In this document: positions 53,398 to 62,593 of the stretch, one piece after another
Layout of the letters: each line of letters opens with the position of its first letter
Position numbering within the stretch: the first letter of the stretch is position 1
Assembly (NCBI GenBank): GCA_963798455.1
Contig: CAWCTD010000003.1
Coordinates: 2,914,001 to 2,978,000, forward strand
Length of the DNA: 64,000 nucleotides
Direction of reading: 5' to 3'
From: CAWCTD01 sp963798455
Lineage (GTDB): Bacteria; Acidobacteriota; Terriglobia; Bryobacterales; Bryobacteraceae
Notes under the pieces: model-generated
What the model saw: the letters and a program-made list of their open reading frames with translations, nothing else
Told to the model about the DNA's origin: nothing
Database searches by the model: none
Translations under genes and position numbers: made by a program

Positions 53398-54744
53398 ATG
53401 GAGACCTACTACGGCTACCGCTTCTTCCTATTGTTCCTGCTCCTCGGGACCAACGCTTTCTTCGCCGCTTCCGAGGTTGCGCTGGTTTCGGTGCGCCTCT
53501 CGCGGTTGAGAGAACTGGCGAAGGAAGGAGGCGTGGGGCCGCAAGCGGCGCTTAGCCTGCGCGCCAACCCGAGCCGGCTGCTTTCGGTGGTACAGATAGG
53601 CGTCACCCTGGCCAGCCTGGGGCTTGGCTGGGCTGGCGAGGCGACGATCTACAGCTTCCTGGTAGGTCTCTTCCGGCCTCTGCTGGCGCCATCCGGCGAG
53701 AAGATCCTGCACGCGGTCAGTTTTACCCTGGGCTTCCTCCTAATCACGTTCTTTCACGTCGTGGTGGGCGAAGTCGTGCCCAAGAATCTGGCTATCGAGA
53801 AGGCGGACCACCTGGCTATTCTGGTAGCGCCGCCGCTGCTGGTCTTCTACAGGATCGTCGAGCCGTTCGTTTTCGTGATTGAGCGATCCGCCGCTGTGCT
53901 GTCACGCTGGATGGGCCTGCGAGGACAACCGCGCGGCGGAGGGCACTCCGCGGAGGAACTGAAGCTGATTGTCAGCGCGGTCCGCGGCGCGGGCGTCCTG
54001 CCCCGGTTTCAGGAGGACGTGATCCACCGGGTGCTTGACCTGGAGGGTCTCTCCGTTCGAGAAATCATGGTGCCCCGCAACGATATCGTCTCCGTGTCCA
54101 TCGACTCCAAGCCCGAAGAGATCCTGAGGACAATGAGGGAGCACCAGTACTCGCGGGTGCCGGTTTATGAAGACAGGCCGGAGCACATCGTGGGTGTTCT
54201 CCACTACAAGGATCTCCTGCGATTCCGGGAGGACCTGCGGCCGTCCGACTCCATCCGTCCGGGAGCGCTGAAATTCCGCTTGCGCTCCTTGGTTCGCAAG
54301 CCGCCCGTGGTGCCGGAGACCAAGCCCGTCAGCCAGATGGTGGATGAGTTCCGCCGCAGCCGCGTTCACATGGCCCTGATCGTGGATGAATTCGGAACGA
54401 TCGCCGGCATCGTGACGTTCGAGGACGTTCTGGAGCAGATCTTCGGGGAGATCGAGGATGAGCAGGACCTGGCCAAGCAGTTGCCTCCGGCCGAAGCGCT
54501 GGTCCTGGAGGTTGACGGCACCACCAACATTCGTGATCTGGAGACCCAGTACGGCATCGAACTGCCGGTGGGAGCGGGATTCGAGACACTGGCCGGCTTC
54601 CTGCTCTCACGCCTGGGCTACATTCCGGTGGCCGGAGACAGCGTGCAGCAGGACAACCGGCGCTACACGGTACTCGCCATGGATCGCAACCGCGTAGCGC
54701 GCGTCCGTATTGAGAAGATCCCGGGGAAGGGATCAACGAATTAG
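53398..54744 (+). CDS. CorC/HlyC-type membrane protein with CBS domains
   Basis: The 448-residue protein has an N-terminal DUF21/CNNM domain of four membrane segments, two CBS domains (IMVPRNDIVSVS and VDEFGTIAGIVTFEDVLEQI) and a C-terminal CorC_HlyC domain. The group is linked to magnesium or cobalt transport and membrane damage repair. The stop overlaps the DUF362 gene convergently by four bases. Confidence 0.92.
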   Translation: METYYGYRFFLLFLLLGTNAFFAASEVALVSVRLSRLRELAKEGGVGPQAALSLRANPSRLLSVVQIGVTLASLGLGWAGEATIYSFLVGLFRPLLAPSGEKILHAVSFTLGFLLITFFHVVVGEVVPKNLAIEKADHLAILVAPPLLVFYRIVEPFVFVIERSAAVLSRWMGLRGQPRGGGHSAEELKLIVSAVRGAGVLPRFQEDVIHRVLDLEGLSVREIMVPRNDIVSVSIDSKPEEILRTMREHQYSRVPVYEDRPEHIVGVLHYKDLLRFREDLRPSDSIRPGALKFRLRSLVRKPPVVPETKPVSQMVDEFRRSRVHMALIVDEFGTIAGIVTFEDVLEQIFGEIEDEQDLAKQLPPAEALVLEVDGTTNIRDLETQYGIELPVGAGFETLAGFLLSRLGYIPVAGDSVQQDNRRYTVLAMDRNRVARVRIEKIPGKGSTN

Positions 54745-55920
54745 GCGTTCTGGGACTCGCTGAACGGCCGCACGAAGCCGAGATTCGGGGGCAACTCCTG
54801 CATCGGCCCCATCCACTGCAACATCCGATCGAACGTCCTGGTGCAGGCGGTACTTCCTCTGGACGGCCGCGATCTGGGTGCCGCGGACATCGATCTTGGA
54901 GATGTCCCACTGTCCGACTCCGACCTCGCCGCAGTACTTCATCCAGCCGAGCCAGTTGTGGTCGACTCCCATCGTCTCGGAGCCCACGCGGTCCGCGGCG
55001 ATGTAATCGGTCGAGGCGATGGCAATCCGGTGCGGTACCGGGGTGCCGCTGGCGGGGCCGTTGCCCTCCATGCCCTCGAAACCGTCGATGATGGTGGCTC
55101 CCCAGTTCGTCGCCAGCTTCTGCGCCGTCAAGTACATGTTGTAGTAGCTCTGACGGATCCCCGCGTGCATTCTGCGCTTGTCGTTCCAGCGCGTGGTCTC
55201 TTTGGGGGCCTGATGCAAGGGGGCGCCCACGACCTGGTTCTTGAGGGCCAGGCTCACGATCGCCATGTTGTGGGTCTTCAGGACGGCGGAGCCGAGCACG
55301 AACGCCTCCGGGTCCAGCAGACGCGCCGCCAGCCGAACGGGAACCACGTGCAGGTCAAAGTCGATGAGCGGGAGCAGCACGTACTTGGCGTCGGTATTGA
55401 AGTCGAGGAGGCTGACCTTCTGTTTCTTGTACTCGGACACCAGGGCCGGGTACTTGAAGTTCTCAAAACCCGTCATCGTGTCGCCGGCCGAGGATTCAGC
55501 GATCATCACCGGGCCCTTGAAACGCGTGGAGAGATAGTCGAGGATCCCGCGCAGCGCGTCGGCGTGCGAAGCGGCGAGCTGATTGGTTGTGCTTACATTG
55601 TTCGGTTTGATGATGACGTACTTCTTGTTCTTGAGATTGGGCCGGATCTGTTCGTCAATTGCCATCAGGGCTTCATAGACGTTCTTGCGCCGGTCCTCTC
55701 CATGAATCAGGGCCACGGTCGATCGCGTTGCCAGGCCAGGGAAGGGCTCGGGATTGGCTCCGCCGAATCCGCCGCGGCGCGCCGCACCACCGGCGCGCGC
55801 CCCTTGCGGCGCTCTTTGGGGCTGGGGCTCTTGCGCTGATGTCACCCGGGCGCTCAGTGTGGCCCCGGCGGCAAGCCCGGCCAAATGAAAAATGTGTCTG
55901 CGGGAGAAATGCTGAGACAT
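54741..55920 (-). pseudogene. DUF362-domain exported protein, one frameshift near the C-terminus
   Basis: The product starts MSQHFSRRHIFHLAGLAAGA, a Tat-type signal. The DUF362 domain contains YVIIKPNNVSTTNQLAASHA, VMIAESSAGD and GSAVLKTHNMAIVSLALKN. After IAAVQRKYRLHQD the frame leaves the family. An extra base near 54838 restores DRMLQWMGPMQELPPNLGFV and a stop at 54741, about 392 residues. The domain resembles Fe-S-related regions of unknown role. Confidence 0.7.
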
Positions 55921-56055
55921 GGTCTCCTTGTCTCCTTTTCTTCGGGGTGTTCCCCCAACAAAAGTATGTGCGCCGCCTGGATGGGTTGTCAAATTGCCAC
56001 GAGGCCCGCCGCATTCAGATATAATGTGCTTCACGACTTTTCACGGGAGGAGACT

Positions 56056-56622
56056 GTGACACGATTAACGGGGGTGCTGTTGGTTGCGGTGCTGGTGCTA
56101 TGCTCCCTGCCGGCGGTAAGCAGCGCGCAGCAGGCAGGAAAGCTGAGAGCGCCTGACGTCATTTATGTGCCGACGCCGCAGGAAGTCGTCGACGCCATGC
56201 TCAAACTGGGTGAGGTGCACAGCGGCGACGTTTTGTACGACTTGGGCTGCGGGGACGGGCGAATCGTCGTGACCGCGGCCAAACAGTTCGGCATTCGCGC
56301 CGTGGGTATCGACATCAACCCCGAGAGGATCGCGGAAGCCAAGCAGAACGCCCAGCAAAACGGCGTGACCAACCGCGTCACGTTCCGCAACGAAGACCTT
56401 TTCGAGGCCGATATCAAAGAAGCCTCGGTAGTGACACTGTACCTGCTCACATCGCTCAACCTCAAGCTGAGACTGAAACTCTGGCACGACTTAAAGCCCG
56501 GCACCCGCATCGTCTCCCACAGCTTCGACATGGGAGACTGGAAGCCGGAAAAGCAGATGGAAGTCGCAGGCCACACCATTTATCTCTGGCGAGTCCCCGC
56601 GAACGCGGGCCAGCCAAAATAG
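56056..56622 (+). CDS. SAM-dependent methyltransferase with an export signal
   Basis: The 188-residue protein has a signal peptide (residues 3-24, ending SAQQAG). A class I methyltransferase core follows: VLYDLGCGDGRIVVTAA is motif I, GIDINPERIAEAK the acidic-strand motif, and EDLFEAD follows. GTG at 56056 has GGGAGGAG before it. An exported methyltransferase is odd because SAM is cytoplasmic, but this family occurs in many bacteria. Confidence 0.8.
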   Translation: MTRLTGVLLVAVLVLCSLPAVSSAQQAGKLRAPDVIYVPTPQEVVDAMLKLGEVHSGDVLYDLGCGDGRIVVTAAKQFGIRAVGIDINPERIAEAKQNAQQNGVTNRVTFRNEDLFEADIKEASVVTLYLLTSLNLKLRLKLWHDLKPGTRIVSHSFDMGDWKPEKQMEVAGHTIYLWRVPANAGQPK

Positions 56623-56641
56623 CAAGGAGAACTCTATCATC

Positions 56642-58033
56642 ATGAAATCGAAATCCGATATGAGCCGGCGCAAACTGCTCGAACGGGCAATGGGCGCCGC
56701 GGCCTTGGGTTCGGCGTTCAAGTTTGTGGACCGCCCAGCCAACGGCCAGCCGATTCAAGCCGGGGGGGTGAACCGAAACTCCGCCCCCAGCCAACTGAAA
56801 ATTACGGACATGCGGGCCATCCGCATCGCCTCCAACTACGACTACCCGATCATTCGTATCGATACGAATCAAGGTGTCTACGGGCTCGGCGAAGTCCGTG
56901 ATGCCGGCAACGAGGGAATGGCGCTGATTCTGAAGCCCCACATTGTGGGACGAAACCCGCTGCAAATCGAGCCGATCCTCGATAGCATCCGCAATTTCAC
57001 CAGCCAGCGGCGCTTCGGGGGAGGCTACAGCGCTCTCGACATAGCGCTGCACGATATCGCCGGCAAGGTGTACGGCGTGCCTTGCTGGCGTCTGATCGGC
57101 TCACAGTACCGCAACCGGATCAGGATTTACTGCGACACGAATCAGACCCAGGATCCCAAGATTTTCGCCGAGCGGTTGGTGCGCCGCAAGCAGATGGGCT
57201 TCACCTTCTTCAAGATGGACCTCGGCACATCGCTCGTTCGGAACGTTCCCGGAGCTGTCCAGGCCAACGGCACGGCCACCGAGAAAGGCCTGAAGCTGCT
57301 CTGCGATTATGTCGCGGCGGTGAAAGACGGGATCGGCTGGGATGCGCCTCTAGCGGCGGACCACTTTGGGCAGCTTACCGTGAACGACTCCATCCGCTAC
57401 GGCCGCGCCCTCGAGCAGTTTGACATGGCCTGGATGGAGGACCCGCTCCAGGTCGGCACCTTGGGCTCGGGCGATGCTCCTCGCAATTGGCGCGCTTACA
57501 GGGAAATCACGGAGGCCACGACGACCCCCATCAACACCGGCGAAAGCCTGTTCGGCCTGGAAGAAGGCTTCCGGCCACTCATCGAGAACCGGGCCGTGGA
57601 CTTGATTCATCCCGATCCTCTGACGTCGGGCGCCATTCGCGAAACCAAGCGAATATCGGAGTTCGCATCCCTGTTCGGGATTCCGACCGCAGTGCATTTT
57701 GCGGGCTCGCCTGTCGGCTGCATGGCGTCCGTACACATGATCTCCACCATCAAGGATTTCGTGGCCATGGAGAACCACGCTGTTGACATCCCCTGGTGGG
57801 GCGACCTGGTGACGGGTGTACCGAAGCCGATCATCCAGAAAGGCTACATCCCTGTGCCGGATACCCCTGGCCTGGGCGTGGAACTGAACGAGGAAGTCTG
57901 TAAGCAACACTTGCGGATTCCGGGCTATTTCGAGCCGACCCCGCAGTTCGACAAGTACATCGTCGACGAATTCCGGACGGGCGGCCCATACCCCCACTTG
58001 GACGACGAGGGGAAGCCTATCAACACGCGGTAG
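56642..58033 (+). CDS. Exported mandelate racemase/muconate lactonizing-type enolase-superfamily protein
   Basis: The 463-residue protein has an N-terminal twin-arginine-like signal (SRRKLLERAMGAAALG) and a barrel with FTFFKMDLG, AADHFGQL, MEDPLQV, NTGESLFGLEE, HPDPLTSG and TAVHFAG. Family members dehydrate or racemise sugar acids. It follows the methyltransferase by 20 bases on the same strand. Start ATG at 56642 is supported by AAGGAGAA before it. Confidence 0.85.
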   Translation: MKSKSDMSRRKLLERAMGAAALGSAFKFVDRPANGQPIQAGGVNRNSAPSQLKITDMRAIRIASNYDYPIIRIDTNQGVYGLGEVRDAGNEGMALILKPHIVGRNPLQIEPILDSIRNFTSQRRFGGGYSALDIALHDIAGKVYGVPCWRLIGSQYRNRIRIYCDTNQTQDPKIFAERLVRRKQMGFTFFKMDLGTSLVRNVPGAVQANGTATEKGLKLLCDYVAAVKDGIGWDAPLAADHFGQLTVNDSIRYGRALEQFDMAWMEDPLQVGTLGSGDAPRNWRAYREITEATTTPINTGESLFGLEEGFRPLIENRAVDLIHPDPLTSGAIRETKRISEFASLFGIPTAVHFAGSPVGCMASVHMISTIKDFVAMENHAVDIPWWGDLVTGVPKPIIQKGYIPVPDTPGLGVELNEEVCKQHLRIPGYFEPTPQFDKYIVDEFRTGGPYPHLDDEGKPINTR

Positions 58034-58141
58034 CCTGATGTACCGCCTCGATTTGAACTGACGGAGTCCGGCGCTCCCTGTGCGCCGGACTCCCCTGCTC
58101 ACCGGCCCGTAAGTTTACACGGGAGGTCCCTGTCCCTGCTC

Positions 58142-58147
58142 TATAAT
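58142..58147 (+). promoter_or_regulatory. Candidate -10 box for the AKR operon
   Basis: A perfect TATAAT lies 46 bases before the first aldo/keto reductase start in a gap of 160 bases. A -35 box is not clear. Confidence 0.4.
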
Positions 58148-58193
58148 GAGTACTTTAGCACCTGAATTTACACGACCTTTGGGGGGGCACTCC

Positions 58194-59363
58194 ATGAAAG
58201 ACAGATCTTCCAGACGGCGGTTTCTCGCCACGGGACTCACTCTGCCCGTGGCGGGCATGGCTTCGATGACAACTTTGAGCTCCACTCCGCCCCAGCCGGC
58301 GTTGGCGCTGCAGGGGGGCAGCGGGCTCACCTATCGGACTCTTGGCAAGACCGGCGTGAAGGTTACCAGCGTCGGCTTCGGATGCATGATCACTTCCGAT
58401 CCCAGCGTGATTGAAAGAGGGGCGGATATCGGCCTCAACTACTTCGACACTGCACGCAGCTACCAGAGCGGCAACAACGAGCGCATGGTCGGCGCGGCCC
58501 TCAAGAGCCGCCGCAAGAACCTGATGATCTCGACCAAGACGGAAGCTTCCAACAGGCAAGGCGCGCTCGACCAACTGGACACCAGCCTGAAGGAGTTGGG
58601 AACCGATTACGTTGACGTCTGGCTCCTGCACGGCAAAGGCAATATTGCACAGGTCACCGACGACCTGGTCGAAGCGCAGCAGAGCGCCAAGAAGGCGGGC
58701 AAGGTCCGCTTCATCGGCGTCAGCACCCATTCGGGCCAGGCGGAGCTGATCCCGGCTCTGGTGAAGGCCGGCAACCACGACGTGGTCCAGGTGGCATACA
58801 ACTTCAGCATGGAGCCCAACCTTACTGAGGCCATCCATGCCGCCGACAAGGCGGGCATGGGCATCATCGCGATGAAGGTTATGGCCGGCGGCTTCCGCCG
58901 GGTGCAGCCCGGCGACAAGAATGCCGAGATTCTCAAGAGGCCGGGCGCCATGCTCGCCGCGCTCAAATGGGCGCTCATCAACCAGGGTGTGGCCACGACG
59001 GTCCCCAGCATGACCGACATGGATCAGCTCGATGAGAATCTGAAGGCCATGACGCAGCCCTTGTCGGAAGGCGACAAGAACACGCTGGCGGCGCAACTGG
59101 AGTATATCCGGCCGCTGTACTGCCGCACGTGCGGAGAGTGCGAAGGAAAGTGCTCGCAAGGACTTCCCGTGGCCGATGTCCTCCGCTACCTGATGTACGC
59201 CGAAGGTTACGGCCAGTTTGCGCTGGGACGCGAGCACTTCAAGGAGTTGCCCGCCCAGCTCCAGGCCGTCCGTTGTGAAGACTGTGCAGGTTGTACTATC
59301 CAATGTCCCCACGGCGTGAGCGTCGTCAGAAGACTCTCACGCGCTCAGGAGGTGTTCGCTTGA
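58194..59363 (+). CDS. Tat-exported aldo/keto reductase with two C-terminal [4Fe-4S] motifs
   Basis: The 389-residue protein starts with a Tat-type signal (SSRRRFLATGLTLPVA). The AKR barrel has NYFDTARSY (Asp, Tyr), STKTEA (Lys) and WLLHGK (His), the full AKR tetrad. The tail has CRTCGECEGKC and CEDCAGCTIQC, two Cys-x2-Cys-x2-Cys-x3-Cys clusters, eight Cys in all. Such FeS aldo/keto reductases are little studied. The start at 58194 begins directly with the signal. Confidence 0.85.
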   Translation: MKDRSSRRRFLATGLTLPVAGMASMTTLSSTPPQPALALQGGSGLTYRTLGKTGVKVTSVGFGCMITSDPSVIERGADIGLNYFDTARSYQSGNNERMVGAALKSRRKNLMISTKTEASNRQGALDQLDTSLKELGTDYVDVWLLHGKGNIAQVTDDLVEAQQSAKKAGKVRFIGVSTHSGQAELIPALVKAGNHDVVQVAYNFSMEPNLTEAIHAADKAGMGIIAMKVMAGGFRRVQPGDKNAEILKRPGAMLAALKWALINQGVATTVPSMTDMDQLDENLKAMTQPLSEGDKNTLAAQLEYIRPLYCRTCGECEGKCSQGLPVADVLRYLMYAEGYGQFALGREHFKELPAQLQAVRCEDCAGCTIQCPHGVSVVRRLSRAQEVFA

Positions 59364-60529
59364 AATCATCCTCACGTCGCAGCTTTCTTGGGGCCGGTTT
59401 TGCTTTGCCGGCCCTTGCTTCCGTCAGAACAGAAACCGCGGCCCTCGAGCCGGCGGGCAGTCTCCAGGCTCCCCCTAAGCTCACCTACGGGACCCTGGGC
59501 AAGACCGGGATGAAGGTCACCCGCGTGGCTTTTGGCTGCATGACGACCTCCGATCCCAGCGTGATCGAACGGGCCGCGGATCTGGGCATCAACTTTTTCG
59601 ACTCGGCCCGTGTATACCAGGGCGGCAACAACGAACGCATGGTTGGGGCAGCTCTCAAGAAGTACCGCAATAATGTCTACATCTCCAGCAAGACGCAGGC
59701 CAAAGACGGGCAGTCTGCCATGAAGGACCTGGAAACCAGCCTGAAGGAATTGCAGACCGACCACCTCGACATCTGGTACCTGCACAGCCGCAGCACTCCC
59801 TCGGCGGTCAATGACGAGCTCCTCCAGGCTCAAGTGGAGGCCAAGAAGGCGGGGAAGATCCGCTTCGCGGGCGTGAGCTTCCACGGTGGTCATGCCGAGG
59901 TCATTCCGGCTTTCCTCAAACTGAACCACTTCGACGTCTTCCTGATGAGCTACAACTTCACGATGGATCCCGCGACGGACGGTCTGATCGATCAAGCCAA
60001 GAAGGCCAATCTCGGCGTGGTCGCCATGAAGGGTCTGGCGGGCGGCGTGCGTCCTACGGTGTCGATTTACAAAGTGCCGGCGGAGATGCTGAGTCGCCTG
60101 AGCCGGCAGGGCGCACCGGTGGCCGCGCTGAAGTGGGTACTGAAGAACCGCAATGTGGACACGATGATTCCCAGCATCGTGGACATGGACCAACTTGACG
60201 AGAACATCCGGGCCATGTCGACGCCATTCTCGGAGGCCGATGCCACTCTGCTGGCGGCGCGGCTGGAAGAGATCCGGCCTTATTACTGCCGCATGTGCGG
60301 GGGGTGCGAAGGCACTTGCCCCAAGGGCTTGCCGGTGGCCGACATGCTGCGCTTCCTCATGTACGCGGAAAGCTACGGCCAGTTCTCACTGGGGCGGGAT
60401 CACTACCGGGCGCTGCCGAAGGAAGTCACCGGCGTGCGGTGCGCCGACTGCTCCCAATGTTCGGTACAATGCCGGAATGGCGTCGAAGTTTCCTCGCGCC
60501 TGAATCGCGCCCAGGAGTTGTTTGGATGA
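59360..60529 (+). CDS. Tat-exported aldo/keto reductase with two C-terminal [4Fe-4S] motifs, paralogue
   Basis: The 389-residue product, the same length as its upstream neighbour, has a twin-arginine signal (SSSRRSFLGAGFALPA). It has NFFDSARVYQ, SSKTQA and WYLHSR (the AKR tetrad) and CRMCGGCEGTC plus CADCSQCSVQC, again eight Cys. TTG at 59360 overlaps the stop of the first gene, with CAGGAGG eight bases before; no better start exists. The pair arose by tandem duplication. Confidence 0.85.
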   Translation: MKSSSRRSFLGAGFALPALASVRTETAALEPAGSLQAPPKLTYGTLGKTGMKVTRVAFGCMTTSDPSVIERAADLGINFFDSARVYQGGNNERMVGAALKKYRNNVYISSKTQAKDGQSAMKDLETSLKELQTDHLDIWYLHSRSTPSAVNDELLQAQVEAKKAGKIRFAGVSFHGGHAEVIPAFLKLNHFDVFLMSYNFTMDPATDGLIDQAKKANLGVVAMKGLAGGVRPTVSIYKVPAEMLSRLSRQGAPVAALKWVLKNRNVDTMIPSIVDMDQLDENIRAMSTPFSEADATLLAARLEEIRPYYCRMCGGCEGTCPKGLPVADMLRFLMYAESYGQFSLGRDHYRALPKEVTGVRCADCSQCSVQCRNGVEVSSRLNRAQELFG

Positions 60530-61368
60530 CCCGTTTGACCTTTTGCTTCTTTCTTTCCATTCTGACCATCGCGGTTTGTTCGGCACAGACGCCGGTCCCC
60601 ACCTGCAGTCTGGTCCCCGGATGGACTCAGCAGGGAGAGTCGCGGACGTTTGAGTCGGACAATCTGTTTGAGTACATGGACGGCAACGCGGAAGGCTATC
60701 TGATTTACGGCTTCGTCAAGATGAACGGCGTGAGCTGCCAGGCTGGCGACGTGACGCTGGTCTTTGACGTCTCCGAGATGGCCGACCCGGAGTCTGCCTA
60801 CGGCATCTTCGTTTCCAACCGGGATCCGCGGCTTCCGACCGAAAAGCTCGGCACGGCCGCGCAGATTCAACCTCGCCGCGGCGTATTCGTCAAGGACAAG
60901 TACTATGTGGAGATCGCCGCCAACCCCGAGGGCGACCACACGGCAGTCCTGCGTGCCTTCCTGACGGCTATGGAGAAGCGCGTCCCCGGCAGTTCCGCGC
61001 TGCCGGCCCTGCTGACCTGGTTCCCCAGGGAAAAGATGGATGAGACCACACTCCGCCTGGTTCCGCAGAGTGTGCTCGGCATCGGCCTGCTCAAGCGGGG
61101 TTACGTGGCCCAGTACGACTACGGCAAGGGTTTCATCGTTACGGAAGCCTCGCCGGAGTCGGCGGCCGCGGTGATGGAGAAGTTGCGCGCCCGCTTCGCA
61201 CAGACGCAGCCCGCCAAGGTGGCGGACGAAGCTCTTCAGTACACCGACAAGTACCTCGGACGGCTGTGCTTCTTCCGGAAGGGCCGGTACATCGGCGGCT
61301 TTGCCAACGTGCCGGAACCCACGGACCCGGTGGCGGCGGCGCAGACCCTGGCGGCAAAGATTCCATAG
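60526..61368 (+). CDS. Exported DUF6599 protein
   Basis: The 280-residue protein has a Sec signal (FFLSILTIAVCSAQTP) and the DUF6599 region FESDNLFEYMDGNAEGYLIY with VTLVFDVSEMADPESAYGIF and a second half with YVAQYDYGKGFIVTE. Function unknown. It overlaps the stop of the second AKR gene by four bases (ATGA), so it is coupled. Confidence 0.75.
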   Translation: MTRLTFCFFLSILTIAVCSAQTPVPTCSLVPGWTQQGESRTFESDNLFEYMDGNAEGYLIYGFVKMNGVSCQAGDVTLVFDVSEMADPESAYGIFVSNRDPRLPTEKLGTAAQIQPRRGVFVKDKYYVEIAANPEGDHTAVLRAFLTAMEKRVPGSSALPALLTWFPREKMDETTLRLVPQSVLGIGLLKRGYVAQYDYGKGFIVTEASPESAAAVMEKLRARFAQTQPAKVADEALQYTDKYLGRLCFFRKGRYIGGFANVPEPTDPVAAAQTLAAKIP

Positions 61369-61375
61369 TTTTCCC

Positions 61376-62059
61376 TTGCGGCGCGCGACAACAGCCCAAC
61401 TGCTCGCACTGGTGCTGCCACTGCTGGGGCCCGTGGGCGCGGCGGGCTATCTGTGGTCAAGGTACTCGGAATTGCCTGCCCGCTATCCGGTACACTGGGA
61501 CGCCGCGGGCCACGCGAACCGCTACGTGGCGAAGTCTCCGATGGCGGTCTTCGCTACGCCGCTGATCTCCCTTACATCGTTGCCGCTTGTGCTGGTGGTG
61601 GCGCTCGGAATCTGCTTCGCCTCTCGCCGCGGCTCCAGCGGAGAACAGACCGGCTGGGCGTCGAAGTTCCGCCGGCTCAATCTGGCCATGATGACCACCA
61701 TCATGTGGCTGGTCTCGGGTCTCACGTCGGTCGCTTCTGTCGCCCCGCTACTGCCAGCCGGCGCCATGGGCTGGCTGATGTGGGTGCTTACAGGCGCACT
61801 TCTGCTGGCGATTTTCAGCTTCGCCGTGCCGCTGATTCGAATGAGCGTGGAGCGTACCGCCGGCAGCGACGCTACTCCGGACTCATGCTGGAAAGGCGGA
61901 GTGGTCTACTATAACCCCGGCGACCCGGCGCTCATGGTGGAGAAGCGGCGCGGCATTGGCTATACGATAAACTTCGGCAACCGGCTTTCCTGGTCACTGA
62001 TGGCGCTGATCGTGCTGTTACCGATCCTGGTGATACTCCTGACCCGCGGCCTCAGGTGA
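61376..62059 (+). CDS. DUF1648-domain membrane protein
   Basis: The 227-residue protein has an N-terminal membrane segment, the DUF1648 motif YPVHWDAAGHANRYVAKSP, further membrane segments and a C-terminal DUF5808-like stretch (GGVVYYNPGDPALMVEKRRG). TTG at 61376 is used as the start, seven bases after the previous stop; other starts are possible. Function unknown. The end overlaps folK convergently. Confidence 0.75.
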   Translation: MRRATTAQLLALVLPLLGPVGAAGYLWSRYSELPARYPVHWDAAGHANRYVAKSPMAVFATPLISLTSLPLVLVVALGICFASRRGSSGEQTGWASKFRRLNLAMMTTIMWLVSGLTSVASVAPLLPAGAMGWLMWVLTGALLLAIFSFAVPLIRMSVERTAGSDATPDSCWKGGVVYYNPGDPALMVEKRRGIGYTINFGNRLSWSLMALIVLLPILVILLTRGLR

Positions 62060-62543
62060 GCTTAGCCGGATAGGGCCGGACCGCCTGACCGGAGACGCCG
62101 CTGAGCAACTCGCGCACAGTGCGCCTCAGCACCGGGTGGCGGAGCTCGGGGACGAGGTCCGCTAACGGCTGAAGCACGAAGCGCCGTTCGGTCATGAGAG
62201 GATGCGGGACGACCAGATCCGGCGTGTCTATCACGGAGCTTCCGAACAGCAGGATGTCGATGTCGATGGTGCGCGGACCCTTTGGCGCCCCGCGCTTCCT
62301 TCCCAACTGCTTCTCGATCTTTTGAATCCGCGCCAGCAGTTGCCTGGGGAAGAGGTCGGTCTCCGTTTCGGCCACGAGGTTGAGAAACCAGGCCTGGCCC
62401 TTCACGTCCTGAGGCTCTGTCTCGTAAACCGGTGAGATCCTGGTGACACGCAGATCCGGCGCCTGGAGCAGACGCAAAGCCTCCGCCAGCATCCGCTCGC
62501 GGTCACCGAGGTTCGAGCCGAGGGAAAGGTATACGAGCTTCAC
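62052..62543 (-). CDS. folK: 2-amino-4-hydroxy-6-hydroxymethyldihydropteridine pyrophosphokinase
   Basis: The 163-residue enzyme transfers pyrophosphate from ATP to hydroxymethyldihydropterin in folate synthesis. It has VYLSLGSNLGDRERML, SPVYETEPQ, FLNLVAETET and RKRGAPKGPRTIDIDILLFG (ATP and magnesium binding), then VPHPLMTERRFVLQPL. Length and motifs match the family. Confidence 0.95.
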   Translation of the reverse strand: MKLVYLSLGSNLGDRERMLAEALRLLQAPDLRVTRISPVYETEPQDVKGQAWFLNLVAETETDLFPRQLLARIQKIEKQLGRKRGAPKGPRTIDIDILLFGSSVIDTPDLVVPHPLMTERRFVLQPLADLVPELRHPVLRRTVRELLSGVSGQAVRPYPAKLT

Positions 62544-62554
62544 GTTCGAACATC

Positions 62555-62580
62555 AACCACAAAGGCACAAAGACACAAAG
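62555..62580 (+). repeat. Short CACAAAG-type repeat, left copy
   Basis: This segment reads AACCACAAAGGCACAAAGA and continues in the same style. The inverted partner lies at 62979-63003 on the other side of the GxxExxY gene. Such repeats often accompany this gene family. Confidence 0.6.
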
Positions 62581-62593
62581 AACCAACTGTTGA

